Counted from the first letter of the stretch, positions 1 to 7,018 are shown. The stretch: 8,856 bases of DNA from Caldisericota bacterium (GCA_030642335.1 DAOWNX010000022.1:1-8856); one strand, 5' to 3'. The notes: a model not told the origin generated them from the sequence alone. Numbers and translations: made by a program.

Positions 1-539
1 ACAAATTTTAGTCGAGAAAAAAATTTTTCCCAGTTTGTATGATATGGCAAAATTCCAATATGAAGTAGGTCAGGATTTATAAGGAGAATGCGAGCTCTTT
101 TTTTTAAAAAATTTCTTTCAGAAAAAGGCGTATCTCCATCATAAGCCCCAAATATAATATTCTCATTGGCAAGTATGTCATTAATCTTTCCAAGCTGATC
201 ATGCGCTAATGCTTTCGTAGGATAAATATAAAGAGCAGTACTATTTTTATTTTTCAGAAGATAGTCTAACACTGGTAGGTTAAAGGACAGTGTTTTACCA
301 GTTGCTGTACCAGTCGTGATGATAACGTTTTCTCCATCGTGAATAGAATTTATTGTCTCAATCTGATGAGGAAAAAGTGATAATATATCCTGCTGTGAGA
401 GATATTGCTGAAGAGTGCTATGCAAAAAACCTGGAACAGGAAGCAAATCAAAAGACTTGCCTGGAACTTCAAATATCCTTACAAATTGATTGTCATAGTT
501 CTTATTCTTCTTGAGTTCCTCAATAACATATTTAATCAT
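1..539 (-). CDS. MrfA/YprA-type DExH-box helicase, N-terminal part (runs off the left edge)
   Basis: This is the first 180 codons of a superfamily 2 helicase; the gene continues past position 1. Visible motifs in order are a Q-motif-like FPHQ (residues 56-59), Walker A TGTATGKT (76-83), motif Ia PTKALAHDQ (107-115), YDGDTP (133-138) and NPDLLH (155-160), followed by ILPYHTNWEKFF. The window ends just before the expected Walker B/DExH box. This motif wording and spacing match the Bacillus subtilis MrfA (YprA) family, ATP-dependent 3'-5' DNA helicases with a C-terminal DUF1998 zinc/Cys domain, linked in B. subtilis to mitomycin C repair. The family call is by recognition; the C-terminal domain cannot be seen. 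The ATG at 539-537 is the only ATG before an in-frame TAG at 572-570. It has no Shine-Dalgarno sequence and sits right after the terminator hairpin at 548-576, so it is probably a separate transcription unit or coupled to a small upstream frame. Confidence 0.88.
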   Translation of the reverse strand, partial: MIKYVIEELKKNKNYDNQFVRIFEVPGKSFDLLPVPGFLHSTLQQYLSQQDILSLFPHQIETINSIHDGENVIITTGTATGKTLSFNLPVLDYLLKNKNSTALYIYPTKALAHDQLGKINDILANENIIFGAYDGDTPFSERNFLKKRARILLINPDLLHIGILPYHTNWEKFFSRLKF

Positions 540-547
540 ATTTAATA

Positions 548-576
548 AAAATAGAGGGAGTATTTCCCTCTATTTT
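548..576 (-). terminator. Probable intrinsic terminator, perfect 12-bp hairpin
   Basis: AAAATAGAGGGA (548-559 on the plus strand) and TCCCTCTATTTT (565-576) are perfect inverted repeats around a 5-nt loop. Read on the minus strand, the stem is followed by TATTAAAT, and its 3' arm already ends in TATTTT, giving a U-rich tail. It lies 46 nt after the stop of the small Lys-rich protein gene and closes the long gene run. The plus-strand side is also T-rich, so it could work in both directions, although no plus-strand gene is seen. Only five of the 12 pairs are G-C, so strength is uncertain. Confidence 0.72.
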
Positions 577-622
577 CTGTTTCATCACTTCTTTTTTCTT
601 AGAGGGCAGAAGATCTCCTCTT

Positions 623-1006
623 CTACTTTTTCTTTCCCCGTTTTTTTGTCTCTTTCTTTTTTTTAGTTGCTTTACCAACATCTTTGGGTTTTTCTAATGT
701 CGTTTTCTTTTTTCCCATATTCTTTTTTTTCATCAATGATTCAACTTGTTTAGTTTTTTCCTCCACTTCTTTTTCAATACCGTCTAATATTTCTAGAATG
801 TCTCGAACTTTAGTTTTGGTCTTTTCTGATAAATTTTCTTTCCTGTACAAGGAATAAATCTTTTCTCCCAACTCTACAAATTTGCCTCTTCTCGAAGAAC
901 TTAGTGAAGCAATTTCAGCTTTAATTTTCGCAGTCTTTCCAAATTGGGCAGCCTTTTCACTGGCTTCCTGCGCGCCTTTTTTTATTTTTTCCCAAAACTC
1001 ATCCAT
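623..1006 (-). CDS. Small coiled-coil protein with Lys-rich (histone H1-like) tail, function unknown
   Basis: A 127-residue protein that I cannot assign to a characterised family. Residues 1-30 form an amphipathic helix rich in Lys, Glu and Ala. Residues about 40-92 are heptad-like helix (FVELGEKIYSLYRKE, then a Lys/Glu-rich stretch) and suggest a coiled coil. Residues 93-127 are a low-complexity tail with 18 Lys and one Arg in 35 residues. There is no Cys, no signal peptide and no membrane segment. The front half resembles short bacterial coiled-coil proteins that end in a zinc ribbon, but here a basic tail takes that place; nucleic-acid or membrane-phosphate binding is inference only. A perfect AGGAGG at 1020-1015 precedes two adjacent ATGs. 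The one at 1006 has 8-nt spacing and is chosen; 1009 (5-nt spacing, one more Met) is possible. The gene is 34 nt downstream of tpiA and is probably the last gene of that operon, before the terminator. Confidence 0.8.
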   Translation of the reverse strand: MDEFWEKIKKGAQEASEKAAQFGKTAKIKAEIASLSSSRRGKFVELGEKIYSLYRKENLSEKTKTKVRDILEILDGIEKEVEEKTKQVESLMKKKNMGKKKTTLEKPKDVGKATKKKKETKKRGKKK

Positions 1007-1014
1007 CATAAACA

Positions 1015-1020
1015 CCTCCT
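1015..1020 (-). promoter_or_regulatory. Strong ribosome binding site of the small Lys-rich protein gene
   Basis: On the minus strand AGGAGG is followed by TGTTT and two consecutive ATG codons (1009-1007 and 1006-1004). It is the most consensus-like Shine-Dalgarno sequence near a start in the window. It decides the start, because the GTG at 1015-1013 that extends the frame overlaps the site itself and cannot be the initiation codon. It suggests the small protein is made at a higher level than the weakly coupled genes before it. Confidence 0.85.
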
Positions 1021-1040
1021 CTTTTTAAATAATTAGAGAT

Positions 1041-1808
1041 TTATAACTTTTTGCACTCTACTAATATCTTTCCAATATCGTAAAAATCTTCACATTTCAG
1101 GCTAGCACCACCGACAAGTCCTCCATCAATTTCGTCTAACATAGCAAATTCTCTAAAGTTTTTAGGTTTTATGCTTCCACCATAAAGAATTGTCCTATTT
1201 GCTCCTATACCTTTACCGAACATGTCATCCAGAATAGACCTTATAAACCTATGTATCTCAGCTACTCCATTCGGGCTTGCAGCAACCCCTGTGCCAATTG
1301 CCCATACAGGTTCATATGCAATAATAATATGCTCAAGAGTCCCCCTTGAAATGCCATCAAGAGCTATTCTAATTTCTTTGCTGATAACTTTCTCTGTTCT
1401 GCCGGCATCCCTCTCTTCAAGCTTTTCTCCCACACAAAGTATCACATCCATCTCATTTTCAACCACCGAACGAATTTTCTTTTTTATGAGCTCATCTGGT
1501 TCATTAAAAATGTTCCTGCGCTCAGAATGCCCTGCAATCACATACTTAGCCCCTGCTTCCCTGAGCATCATTGGAGAAATTTCGCCAGTAAAAGCTCCTT
1601 CCTTTTCAAAATAAACATTCTGCCCACCAACACTTATATTGGTGCTCTTTAATAGTTCGCTTACAGAATAAAGAGATGTAAAGGTAGGAAAAATAATTAC
1701 ATTAAGAGGTAATCCAGTAAATTTTTCCGTGAGACATACAGCAAGCTCTTTGCTTTCCTTAATAGTTTTATGCATCTTCCAATTTCCTGCAAGAATAATA
1801 TCTCTCAT
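1041..1808 (-). CDS. tpiA: Triose-phosphate isomerase
   Basis: Interconverts dihydroxyacetone phosphate and glyceraldehyde 3-phosphate in cytosolic glycolysis/gluconeogenesis. The 255 residues are full length for the family. Catalytic and signature residues are all present: AGNWKMH (7-13, with Asn9 and Lys11), AGHSERR (92-98, electrophile His94), AYEPVWAIGTG (164-174, base Glu166 and the N-hinge and tip of flexible loop 6), YGGSIKPKN (209-217) and GGLVGGASLK (229-238), which bind phosphate. Loop 6 continues VAAS where KTA is common at the C-terminal hinge, a tolerated kind of variation. The ATG at 1808 overlaps the cdd stop by 4 nt (ATGA) and has GGAGG 7 nt upstream inside cdd, so translation is coupled but also independently primed. 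It is usually found with gapA/pgk; its place after cdd here is less typical. Confidence 0.98.
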   Translation of the reverse strand: MRDIILAGNWKMHKTIKESKELAVCLTEKFTGLPLNVIIFPTFTSLYSVSELLKSTNISVGGQNVYFEKEGAFTGEISPMMLREAGAKYVIAGHSERRNIFNEPDELIKKKIRSVVENEMDVILCVGEKLEERDAGRTEKVISKEIRIALDGISRGTLEHIIIAYEPVWAIGTGVAASPNGVAEIHRFIRSILDDMFGKGIGANRTILYGGSIKPKNFREFAMLDEIDGGLVGGASLKCEDFYDIGKILVECKKL

Positions 1809-2206
1809 TTTATATCCTCCAAATCTTCTTTCGTAAATGCATCTGGTAGCATTTGATCAAGCAATGCTTCCTTCACCTTACCGCTAATATTTATTGCATA
1901 AATTTTAAGGTTGGGAGCAAATTCCGATAATACCTGCCGACATATGCCACATGGCATCACTGGTTCTTTAGTATCTGTTGCAATAGCAATAGCTAAAAAA
2001 TCCTTTTCACCTTCACTCACCGCTTTAAATAATGCAACCCTTTCTGCGCAAATACTTGCGCCATAGCTCGAATTCTCTATATTGCACCCACTGTATATTT
2101 TCCCATTTCTTGTAAGTATTGCCGCCCCAACTTTAAAATGAGAATAAGGAGCATAAGCATTATTTTGTGCTTTAACAGCCATTTTCAGTAATTCGTCCTT
2201 GTTCAT
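1805..2206 (-). CDS. cdd: Cytidine deaminase (homotetrameric type)
   Basis: Hydrolytically deaminates cytidine and deoxycytidine to uridine and deoxyuridine in pyrimidine salvage. At 133 residues it has the length of the short tetrameric class, as in Bacillus subtilis. The zinc site is complete: CAERVALF with Cys53 and catalytic Glu55, and PCGICRQ with Cys86 and Cys89. The substrate-binding stretches FKVGAA (24-29) and CNIENSSYG (41-49) are intact. The start ATG at 2206 shares its A with the TAA stop of the CNNM/CBS gene (TAATG), and an AGGAGG lies about 12 nt upstream inside that gene. In Firmicutes cdd also follows the phoH-ybeY cluster, normally with dgkA before it and era after it; neither is present here. 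Confidence 0.97.
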   Translation of the reverse strand: MNKDELLKMAVKAQNNAYAPYSHFKVGAAILTRNGKIYSGCNIENSSYGASICAERVALFKAVSEGEKDFLAIAIATDTKEPVMPCGICRQVLSEFAPNLKIYAINISGKVKEALLDQMLPDAFTKEDLEDIK

Positions 2207-3495
2207 TAAATCTCTTTGCCTCCTGGTTTTAGAATCACCTTTACTTTAAGAATTCTTCTCCCCCTGATTTTATTCACAATAAATTTAAAACCGTCAAAAT
2301 TCACTTCTTCACCAGAATGAGGCAACCTTCCCAATTTTTCTAATATAATGCCTCCAATTGTATCTGCCTCCTGACTGGGTAAATTTTTTCCAAAAACCTC
2401 ATTAAATTCATCAATCCCCATTGCACCTGATGCAAGGTATGCATTTTCTCCAATTTTTTGAAAGATTTCTTCTCCTTCTTCGTGTTCGTCCTGAATCTCC
2501 CCTACAATTTCCTCCAACAAATCCTCCATTGTAACAAGCCCGGAAATGCCACCATATTCATCAAATACAAGAGCCATCTGTATTTTTTTATTTTGCATCT
2601 CCCTAAAAAGCTCGTCCACACACTTTGTCTCTGGCACAAAATATGCTTCCCTCACTATATTTTTAAGGTCAATTTCAGACTTTCCACTTGAAAACAGTTT
2701 AAAAAGATCCTTTACATATAAAATGCCTATAATTTCATCTATTTTTTCTGCATATACAGGAATCCTCGAATGATTACTTTGCACAACCACATCCAAAATA
2801 TGCTCCCGATTAGCATCTACAGGAAGAGCTACAATATCAACTCTTGGCGTCATCACTTCTCTTACATGCGTATCGCCAAACTCAAAAATACTAAAGATCA
2901 TTTCCTCTTCGTTTTTTTTAATTATTCCTTCTTCCTTGCTAAGATGCAACATATCAAGAACCTCATCATGATTAACAAATATCCTTTGCTTCTCATGTTT
3001 TATGCCAAAGAGCATAAGAAACCCTTTTGAAACTGTAGATAAAAACCAGGCAAAAGGAAAAAAAAGATACCAAAAAAACAAAAAAGGAGAATAAAATGCT
3101 ATAGATACTTTTTCAGGATGGTAAGAGGAAATACTCTTTGGAATCATTTCGCCAAACAGTACAATGACAATTGTCATACCTATAGTAGTAATGGCAATTG
3201 CTGAAGATTGAGAAAGTTGCCTTGCTGCAGCAAAAGAAACACTCAGGTAAGCAGCCAAAACTGAAGCAAGGATGTTTATAAAGTTATTTCCAAGTACAAT
3301 AGACCCTATAAACTTTTCTGGTTTTTTTTTCAATTCCAAAATCTTTTTAGCCACAGTAGAGCCACGTAAAGCCATAGATTCGAGCTTAATTCTCGATGCG
3401 GAAAAAAGCGCAGCCTCCATTCCAGAAAAAAATGCAGAAAAGATCAATAGTAAAATTAAGGCTAAAAGATAATAAATCCAACTCGATAATTCCAT
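2206..3495 (-). CDS. CNNM/CBS-domain membrane protein (CorC/HlyC family), putative divalent-cation exporter
   Basis: A 429-residue inner-membrane protein with the full CorC/HlyC architecture. An N-terminal CNNM (DUF21) domain of about four hydrophobic segments covers residues about 1-160, with FFSGMEAALFSASR (22-35) and FGEMIPK (114-120), both typical CNNM signatures. A cytosolic CBS pair follows: MTPRVDIVALP opens CBS1 (215-225) and DEYGGISGLVTMEDLLEEIVGE lies in CBS2 (312-333). The CorC_HlyC domain (about 350-425, EADTIGGIILEKLGRLP) closes it. Characterised bacterial members export Mg2+ (sometimes discussed as Co2+) under control of nucleotide binding to the CBS pair; the old name haemolysin is misleading. 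E. coli YbeX, next to ybeY, has only the CBS and C-terminal part, whereas this one keeps the membrane domain. The start shares its A with the ybeY stop (TAATG); GGAGG is 10 nt upstream. The substrate is inferred, not shown. Confidence 0.93.
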   Translation of the reverse strand: MELSSWIYYLLALILLLIFSAFFSGMEAALFSASRIKLESMALRGSTVAKKILELKKKPEKFIGSIVLGNNFINILASVLAAYLSVSFAAARQLSQSSAIAITTIGMTIVIVLFGEMIPKSISSYHPEKVSIAFYSPFLFFWYLFFPFAWFLSTVSKGFLMLFGIKHEKQRIFVNHDEVLDMLHLSKEEGIIKKNEEEMIFSIFEFGDTHVREVMTPRVDIVALPVDANREHILDVVVQSNHSRIPVYAEKIDEIIGILYVKDLFKLFSSGKSEIDLKNIVREAYFVPETKCVDELFREMQNKKIQMALVFDEYGGISGLVTMEDLLEEIVGEIQDEHEEGEEIFQKIGENAYLASGAMGIDEFNEVFGKNLPSQEADTIGGIILEKLGRLPHSGEEVNFDGFKFIVNKIRGRRILKVKVILKPGGKEI

Positions 3496-3947
3496 TAATG
3501 CCCAGCCTCCTTTATAAAATTCTGTTGTGGGGTATTCTTAAATATTTCTTCTTCTTTCGTTTCCATAAGTAATTGGTCTTCTTTTTTAATATGATCATAT
3601 CCCAACAAATGTAAAAAACCATGGATCAAAAGAAATGTAATATAATCAACAAAATTATTACCATATTTGTTTGCTTCGTCTGATGCAACAATTGGGCAAA
3701 TTACAATATCACCGATAATCTTCTCGCCTGCTACAACATCCAGAAACGGAAAAGAAATAACATTTGTCACTTTATTGCTTTTTCGAAAACGTTTGTTTAT
3801 ATTTTTTATTCTCTTTTTCCCCACAAACGATATGCTAACAATACCGTCTCTACAATTTGCAAGCTCACCAATACGCTTGATTAATTTCTTCAACTGCTTT
3901 GTATTAATAATATACTTTCGAGTGTGATTAATTATTTCCACTTTCAT
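3495..3947 (-). CDS. ybeY: Endoribonuclease YbeY (rRNA maturation factor)
   Basis: YbeY is a single-strand endoribonuclease acting in 16S rRNA 3'-end maturation and ribosome quality control. The 150-residue product carries the diagnostic zinc motif H-x3-H-x5-H at 109-119 (HGFLHLLGYDH, ligands His109, His113, His119) and the GDIVI strand at 79-83. NKRFRKSNKVTNVISFPF (51-68) matches the conserved part that contains the catalytic Arg. The frame is open upstream to a Met at 4001, but the family's N-terminal strand begins at MKVEIINHT, so the ATG at 3947 is chosen; GAGAG just upstream is a weak Shine-Dalgarno sequence. The first 20 nt overlap the end of the 7TM-HD gene, so translation is probably coupled. 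Together with phoH (ybeZ) and the CBS gene (ybeX-like) this keeps the ybeZ-ybeY-ybeX linkage known from Proteobacteria. Confidence 0.96.
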   Translation of the reverse strand: MKVEIINHTRKYIINTKQLKKLIKRIGELANCRDGIVSISFVGKKRIKNINKRFRKSNKVTNVISFPFLDVVAGEKIIGDIVICPIVASDEANKYGNNFVDYITFLLIHGFLHLLGYDHIKKEDQLLMETKEEEIFKNTPQQNFIKEAGH

Positions 3948-6018
3948 CGCTCTCTGGATAATTCTCTCTTGTATGAAATAAAGAAAGCAGCGTTCGTACA
4001 AACGAATCTTTTATTTCTGCCAAATCTTTAAATGTAATGTCCGATTCATTTAATTGACCGTCACCAATTCTACTTTTTATGATAGAATTTACCATCTCTT
4101 CGATTTTATTAAAATCAGGATTCGAAACTGTATGTGCAACTGCTTCCACAGCATCTGCAAGCATAACAATAGCTGTTTCTTTATTCTGAGGAAGAGGCCC
4201 TGAATAACGAAAATCACTCTTTCGTACTGCGCCATTACTCTCTTTGGATTTATGATAAAAATAGGACACGACAGTTGTTCCATGGTGTGTCGCAATAAAA
4301 TCGATTATTTCCTGAGGTAAACGGGATTTTTTCGCTAAATGAATACCGTCCTTAACATGATTAATAATAACAGTCTTACTAAGATTTGGAGTAAGTTCAT
4401 CATGTATGTTTGGGATCGCTTGCTGGTTTTCTGTAAAAAAATAAGGGTGAAACATCTTTCCGATATCATGATAGTATGCGCCAACTCTTGTAAGTAACGC
4501 ATTTGCCCCAATTTTTTCAGCAGCAGAAGAAGCAAGATTAGAAACAATCATGCTGTGCTGATACGTGCCTGGAGCTTTAATAAGCAACTCTCTTAGTAAA
4601 GGAGCTCCTGTATCTCCTAATTCTAATAATCTTAGTGTAGTTGCCTCATTAAACATATGGTCCATAACAAAAACCATTCCCAATGCAACAATAGAACCGC
4701 CCAAAAAGTTTATAAAACCAAAAGATACATTTAATCCAACTTGTTTAAAAACAAGCTTGGAGGACAAGCCTATAAATAAAGCAATGAAAGACATAGACAA
4801 ACCTCCAACAACACCCGCATAAAGAAATGTAATTGTCTTTGCCATTTTACGAAGCAAAAACACAGAAATTATGGACGAAACTATAACAGCAAACATGATG
4901 GGAGATCTTAAATCTAAAGGAAATGAAAGTAAAAAAGAAAAAGCAAGAGTAACAGTTAAGGCGGTAGGGAAATCAAAAAAAGCAAAAACAAGCATAGCAA
5001 GCAACGGAATAGGAACAAGGTACGGAGAAATATTGTCTAAGAATATCGATACGATATAAACAATACTAACAATAATTGCAAATTCCGCAGTTTTTTTCAC
5101 AATATTACCAGGATTAACGACAACGGATCTGTTAATTGCAATAAAGGAAAGAAGTAAAAAAATGCAAGTAAAAGCAAAAATACTAAGCACTACTTTCCAA
5201 TCGTCCCTTGTACGAATCACCCCAAGAGCCTTTAATACTTTTACTTCATCAGCCGTAATTTCCTCTCCTTCTCTCGCCACTACATCTCCCTTTGAAATTA
5301 TAATAACGACAGGAGACACTGCATTTCTTACTTTTTCAATCTCTCTTTCGGTAGCTTCTTTATCGTATATCAAATTAGGCTGAATAGTATGATTTAATGC
5401 ATAGATCAAGAGCTCTTTCTCTTCTTCCTCTAGGTCTAACTCGGCAATTGCTTCTAATCCCATTTTGGTAGCTTGAGAAATTTTATCGCTCCTTACTCCA
5501 GCCAACATCAACTTATACACGATGCCTTCCAAAGTTTGATGTAACTGCTCTATTCTTCCAATTGGTTCATGCAAGAAAAAATCAGCAATCTGAGTATTAT
5601 TTGTTAAAAGATCAAGTAATTTTTCTCTTTTCAATACCTCATCATCTTTGCTCGACAAAATTAATGTTAAAGAATCAAAAAAAACATTTATATTAGCAAA
5701 AACCTCATCTTCTTTACTTCTATCAAGAAGATACACCGGGGAAACAGATTCTACCATCCTTTCTTGTTGTTCTTCAGTTTTAGTAACATCAATGTACGAT
5801 ACGTCTCTATTAGCTATAATTTCATGAGGACTTACATCGCCTTCTTTGAGGTTAAGCTTTGCTGGAAAATAGGAATAGAACATTGGTACAATAATGACAA
5901 TGGCAAGAGAAATTACCAAAATGATAGGGACTATATTACTCTTAAAATACAAAATAAAACTATGAATAAAGTTTTTCTCAGTAAAAATATTATAAGAAAA
6001 ACGGCTATTCCTTGCCAT
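3928..6018 (-). CDS. pgpH: 7TM-HD membrane phosphodiesterase, PgpH-like (putative c-di-AMP hydrolase)
   Basis: A 696-residue membrane protein of the 7TMR-HD family. Residues about 29-50 form the first membrane segment. Residues 51-273 are the extracytoplasmic 7TMR-HDED region (KLNLKEGDVSPHEIIANRDV near its start, SKGDVVAREGEEIT near its end). Residues about 275-455 hold a further cluster of about six or seven hydrophobic segments. The cytosolic HD domain spans about 485-680 with TYQHSM (His488), YYHDIGK (His517/Asp518), INHVKDG (His554), THHGTT (His578/His579) and ADAVEA (Asp622). In Listeria PgpH this fold hydrolyses cyclic di-AMP to pApA; substrate here is inferred from that homology. The Met at 6018 is chosen because AAAGGA lies 6 nt upstream and the membrane-proximal N-terminus is then normal; the frame stays open to 6111 inside phoH. 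It overlaps phoH by 14 nt and ybeY by 20 nt. No diadenylate cyclase gene is in view. Confidence 0.92.
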   Translation of the reverse strand: MARNSRFSYNIFTEKNFIHSFILYFKSNIVPIILVISLAIVIIVPMFYSYFPAKLNLKEGDVSPHEIIANRDVSYIDVTKTEEQQERMVESVSPVYLLDRSKEDEVFANINVFFDSLTLILSSKDDEVLKREKLLDLLTNNTQIADFFLHEPIGRIEQLHQTLEGIVYKLMLAGVRSDKISQATKMGLEAIAELDLEEEEKELLIYALNHTIQPNLIYDKEATEREIEKVRNAVSPVVIIISKGDVVAREGEEITADEVKVLKALGVIRTRDDWKVVLSIFAFTCIFLLLSFIAINRSVVVNPGNIVKKTAEFAIIVSIVYIVSIFLDNISPYLVPIPLLAMLVFAFFDFPTALTVTLAFSFLLSFPLDLRSPIMFAVIVSSIISVFLLRKMAKTITFLYAGVVGGLSMSFIALFIGLSSKLVFKQVGLNVSFGFINFLGGSIVALGMVFVMDHMFNEATTLRLLELGDTGAPLLRELLIKAPGTYQHSMIVSNLASSAAEKIGANALLTRVGAYYHDIGKMFHPYFFTENQQAIPNIHDELTPNLSKTVIINHVKDGIHLAKKSRLPQEIIDFIATHHGTTVVSYFYHKSKESNGAVRKSDFRYSGPLPQNKETAIVMLADAVEAVAHTVSNPDFNKIEEMVNSIIKSRIGDGQLNESDITFKDLAEIKDSFVRTLLSLFHTRENYPESDESGNN

Positions 6019-6982
6019 GTTCTGTCCTTTCGTATGCATTGATAATTCTCTGCACAAGTTTGTGCCGTACAACATCTTCGCTTGTAAAATAGTTGAAACT
6101 AACACCCTCAATCTCTTTCAATATCCTTTTTATTTTGTGCAAACCAGATTCGCTATGTACAGAATCAAGATCGCTTTGAGTTATATCCCCTGTTATGACC
6201 ATCTTAGATCCAGCCCCAAGTCTTGTAAGAAACATTTTCATTTGCAATGGTGTCGTATTCTGAGCTTCATCTAAAATAACAAAAGCATTATTTAATGTTC
6301 TTCCCCGCATATAAGCAAGTGGTGCAATCTCTATGGTTTTATTTTCAATAAACCTATATACTTTTTCTTGACCCAATAAATCGTACAAGGCATCATATAT
6401 TGGTCTAAAGTAAGGATCTACTTTTTGTTGTATATCTCCGGGAAGAAAACCTAATTTTTCACCTGCTTCTATTACGGGACGAGTCAAGACAATACGCATT
6501 ACTCTGCCAGTCAAAAGATATTTTGCAGCAATAGCCACAGAAAGATACGTCTTTCCCGTCCCAGCCGGGCCAATAACAAATGTAATGTCGCTTTTTTCCA
6601 CCGCCTTTACAAAATTCCTCTGGCCAAAAGTTTTAGGAATAACATTTCTTCCCTTAATATCTGTAATAATAACAGTTTCCGGAAGATTTTGAAGAAAGCT
6701 TTTACCCTGGGAATGTTTTATTGCATAGATAATTTCATCCACTGAGAAATTGTAATGTTTTTTTACCATATTCTCGATTTGCTGAAGAACTTTTTTAGCA
6801 ATACGAACATTTCTTTCTTCCCCTATAAGATGTATCACTTCGTCTCGCAAAACAATATCAATGCCAAGCTCATTTTCAATTGCTTTAACATTTTCATCTA
6901 ATACTCCAAAAATCATCTGAGCATCTTTCTTATTTCTTATATCTACTATATCTTCTACTGTGCTTTTAACTTTTCCCTTCAT
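6005..6982 (-). CDS. phoH: PhoH-family ATPase (YbeZ-type)
   Basis: A 325-residue cytosolic P-loop ATPase. Residues about 25-75 form a KH-like RNA-binding N-terminal part (VLDENVKAIENELGIDI, VIHLIGEERNVRIA), as in PhoH/YbeZ proteins. The PhoH domain follows: Walker A GPAGTGKT (138-145), RIVLTRPVIEAGEKLGFLPG (163-182), YMRGRTL (224-230), Walker B VILDEAQNTT (235-244) and the sensor region ITGDITQSDL (263-272). These are near-invariant family motifs. The biochemical role is not settled; E. coli YbeZ binds the endoribonuclease YbeY and PhoH proteins have been linked to RNA unwinding, which fits ybeY two genes downstream. The start ATG at 6982 has a stop codon two codons upstream and no Shine-Dalgarno sequence; a candidate promoter ends only 8 nt before it. 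This is the first gene of the tightly packed run down to tpiA. Confidence 0.96.
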   Translation of the reverse strand: MKGKVKSTVEDIVDIRNKKDAQMIFGVLDENVKAIENELGIDIVLRDEVIHLIGEERNVRIAKKVLQQIENMVKKHYNFSVDEIIYAIKHSQGKSFLQNLPETVIITDIKGRNVIPKTFGQRNFVKAVEKSDITFVIGPAGTGKTYLSVAIAAKYLLTGRVMRIVLTRPVIEAGEKLGFLPGDIQQKVDPYFRPIYDALYDLLGQEKVYRFIENKTIEIAPLAYMRGRTLNNAFVILDEAQNTTPLQMKMFLTRLGAGSKMVITGDITQSDLDSVHSESGLHKIKRILKEIEGVSFNYFTSEDVVRHKLVQRIINAYERTEHGKE

Positions 6983-6990
6983 TATCTATT

Positions 6991-7018
6991 ATGATACTAT
7001 ATTATTCAGCTTTTTCAA
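6991..7018 (-). promoter_or_regulatory. Candidate sigma-70-type promoter for phoH, with almost no leader
   Basis: On the minus strand TTGAAA (7018-7013) is followed after 16 nt by TATCAT (6996-6991), a reasonable -35/-10 pair. Transcription starting 6-8 nt after the -10 would begin at about 6984-6982, at the phoH ATG itself, which fits the absence of a ribosome binding site. The 101-nt gap between ispG and phoH is the largest in the window and shows no convincing terminator hairpin, so read-through from ispG is also possible. AT-rich sequence yields such matches by chance, so confidence is limited. Confidence 0.4.

Noticed and set aside
608..624. AGAAGA/TCTTCT inverted repeat at the stop of the small protein gene
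   Set aside because: Only a 6-bp, mostly A-T stem with no T-run after it on the minus strand. The 12-bp hairpin at 548-576 is a far better terminator.
1013..1015. GTG start for the small Lys-rich protein
   Set aside because: The GTG overlaps the AGGAGG site that must pair with the ribosome, so initiation has to be at one of the ATGs downstream.
1222..1614. A 130-codon open frame on the plus strand opposite tpiA
   Set aside because: tpiA on the minus strand has every catalytic motif and fills the region. The antisense product is Ser/Ile/Pro-rich with no family resemblance and no credible ribosome binding site, so it is a codon-bias shadow. The same applies to the other plus-strand frames opposite the CNNM, ybeY, pgpH, phoH and ispG genes.
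3945..4001. An 18-residue longer N-terminus for YbeY starting at 4001
   Set aside because: YbeY homologs begin with the short strand MxVEI; the extension lies wholly inside the 7TM-HD gene and adds nothing conserved.
4089..4547. Two minus-strand open frames of about 70 codons inside the 7TM-HD gene
   Set aside because: They lie in another frame under the intact HD domain, whose His/Asp motifs are in place. Their products are low-complexity Leu/Ile-rich shadows.
6016..6111. A 31-residue longer N-terminus for the 7TM-HD protein starting at 6111
   Set aside because: It would overlap phoH by over 100 nt, whereas the Met at 6018 has AAAGGA at good spacing and puts the first membrane segment at a normal distance from the start.
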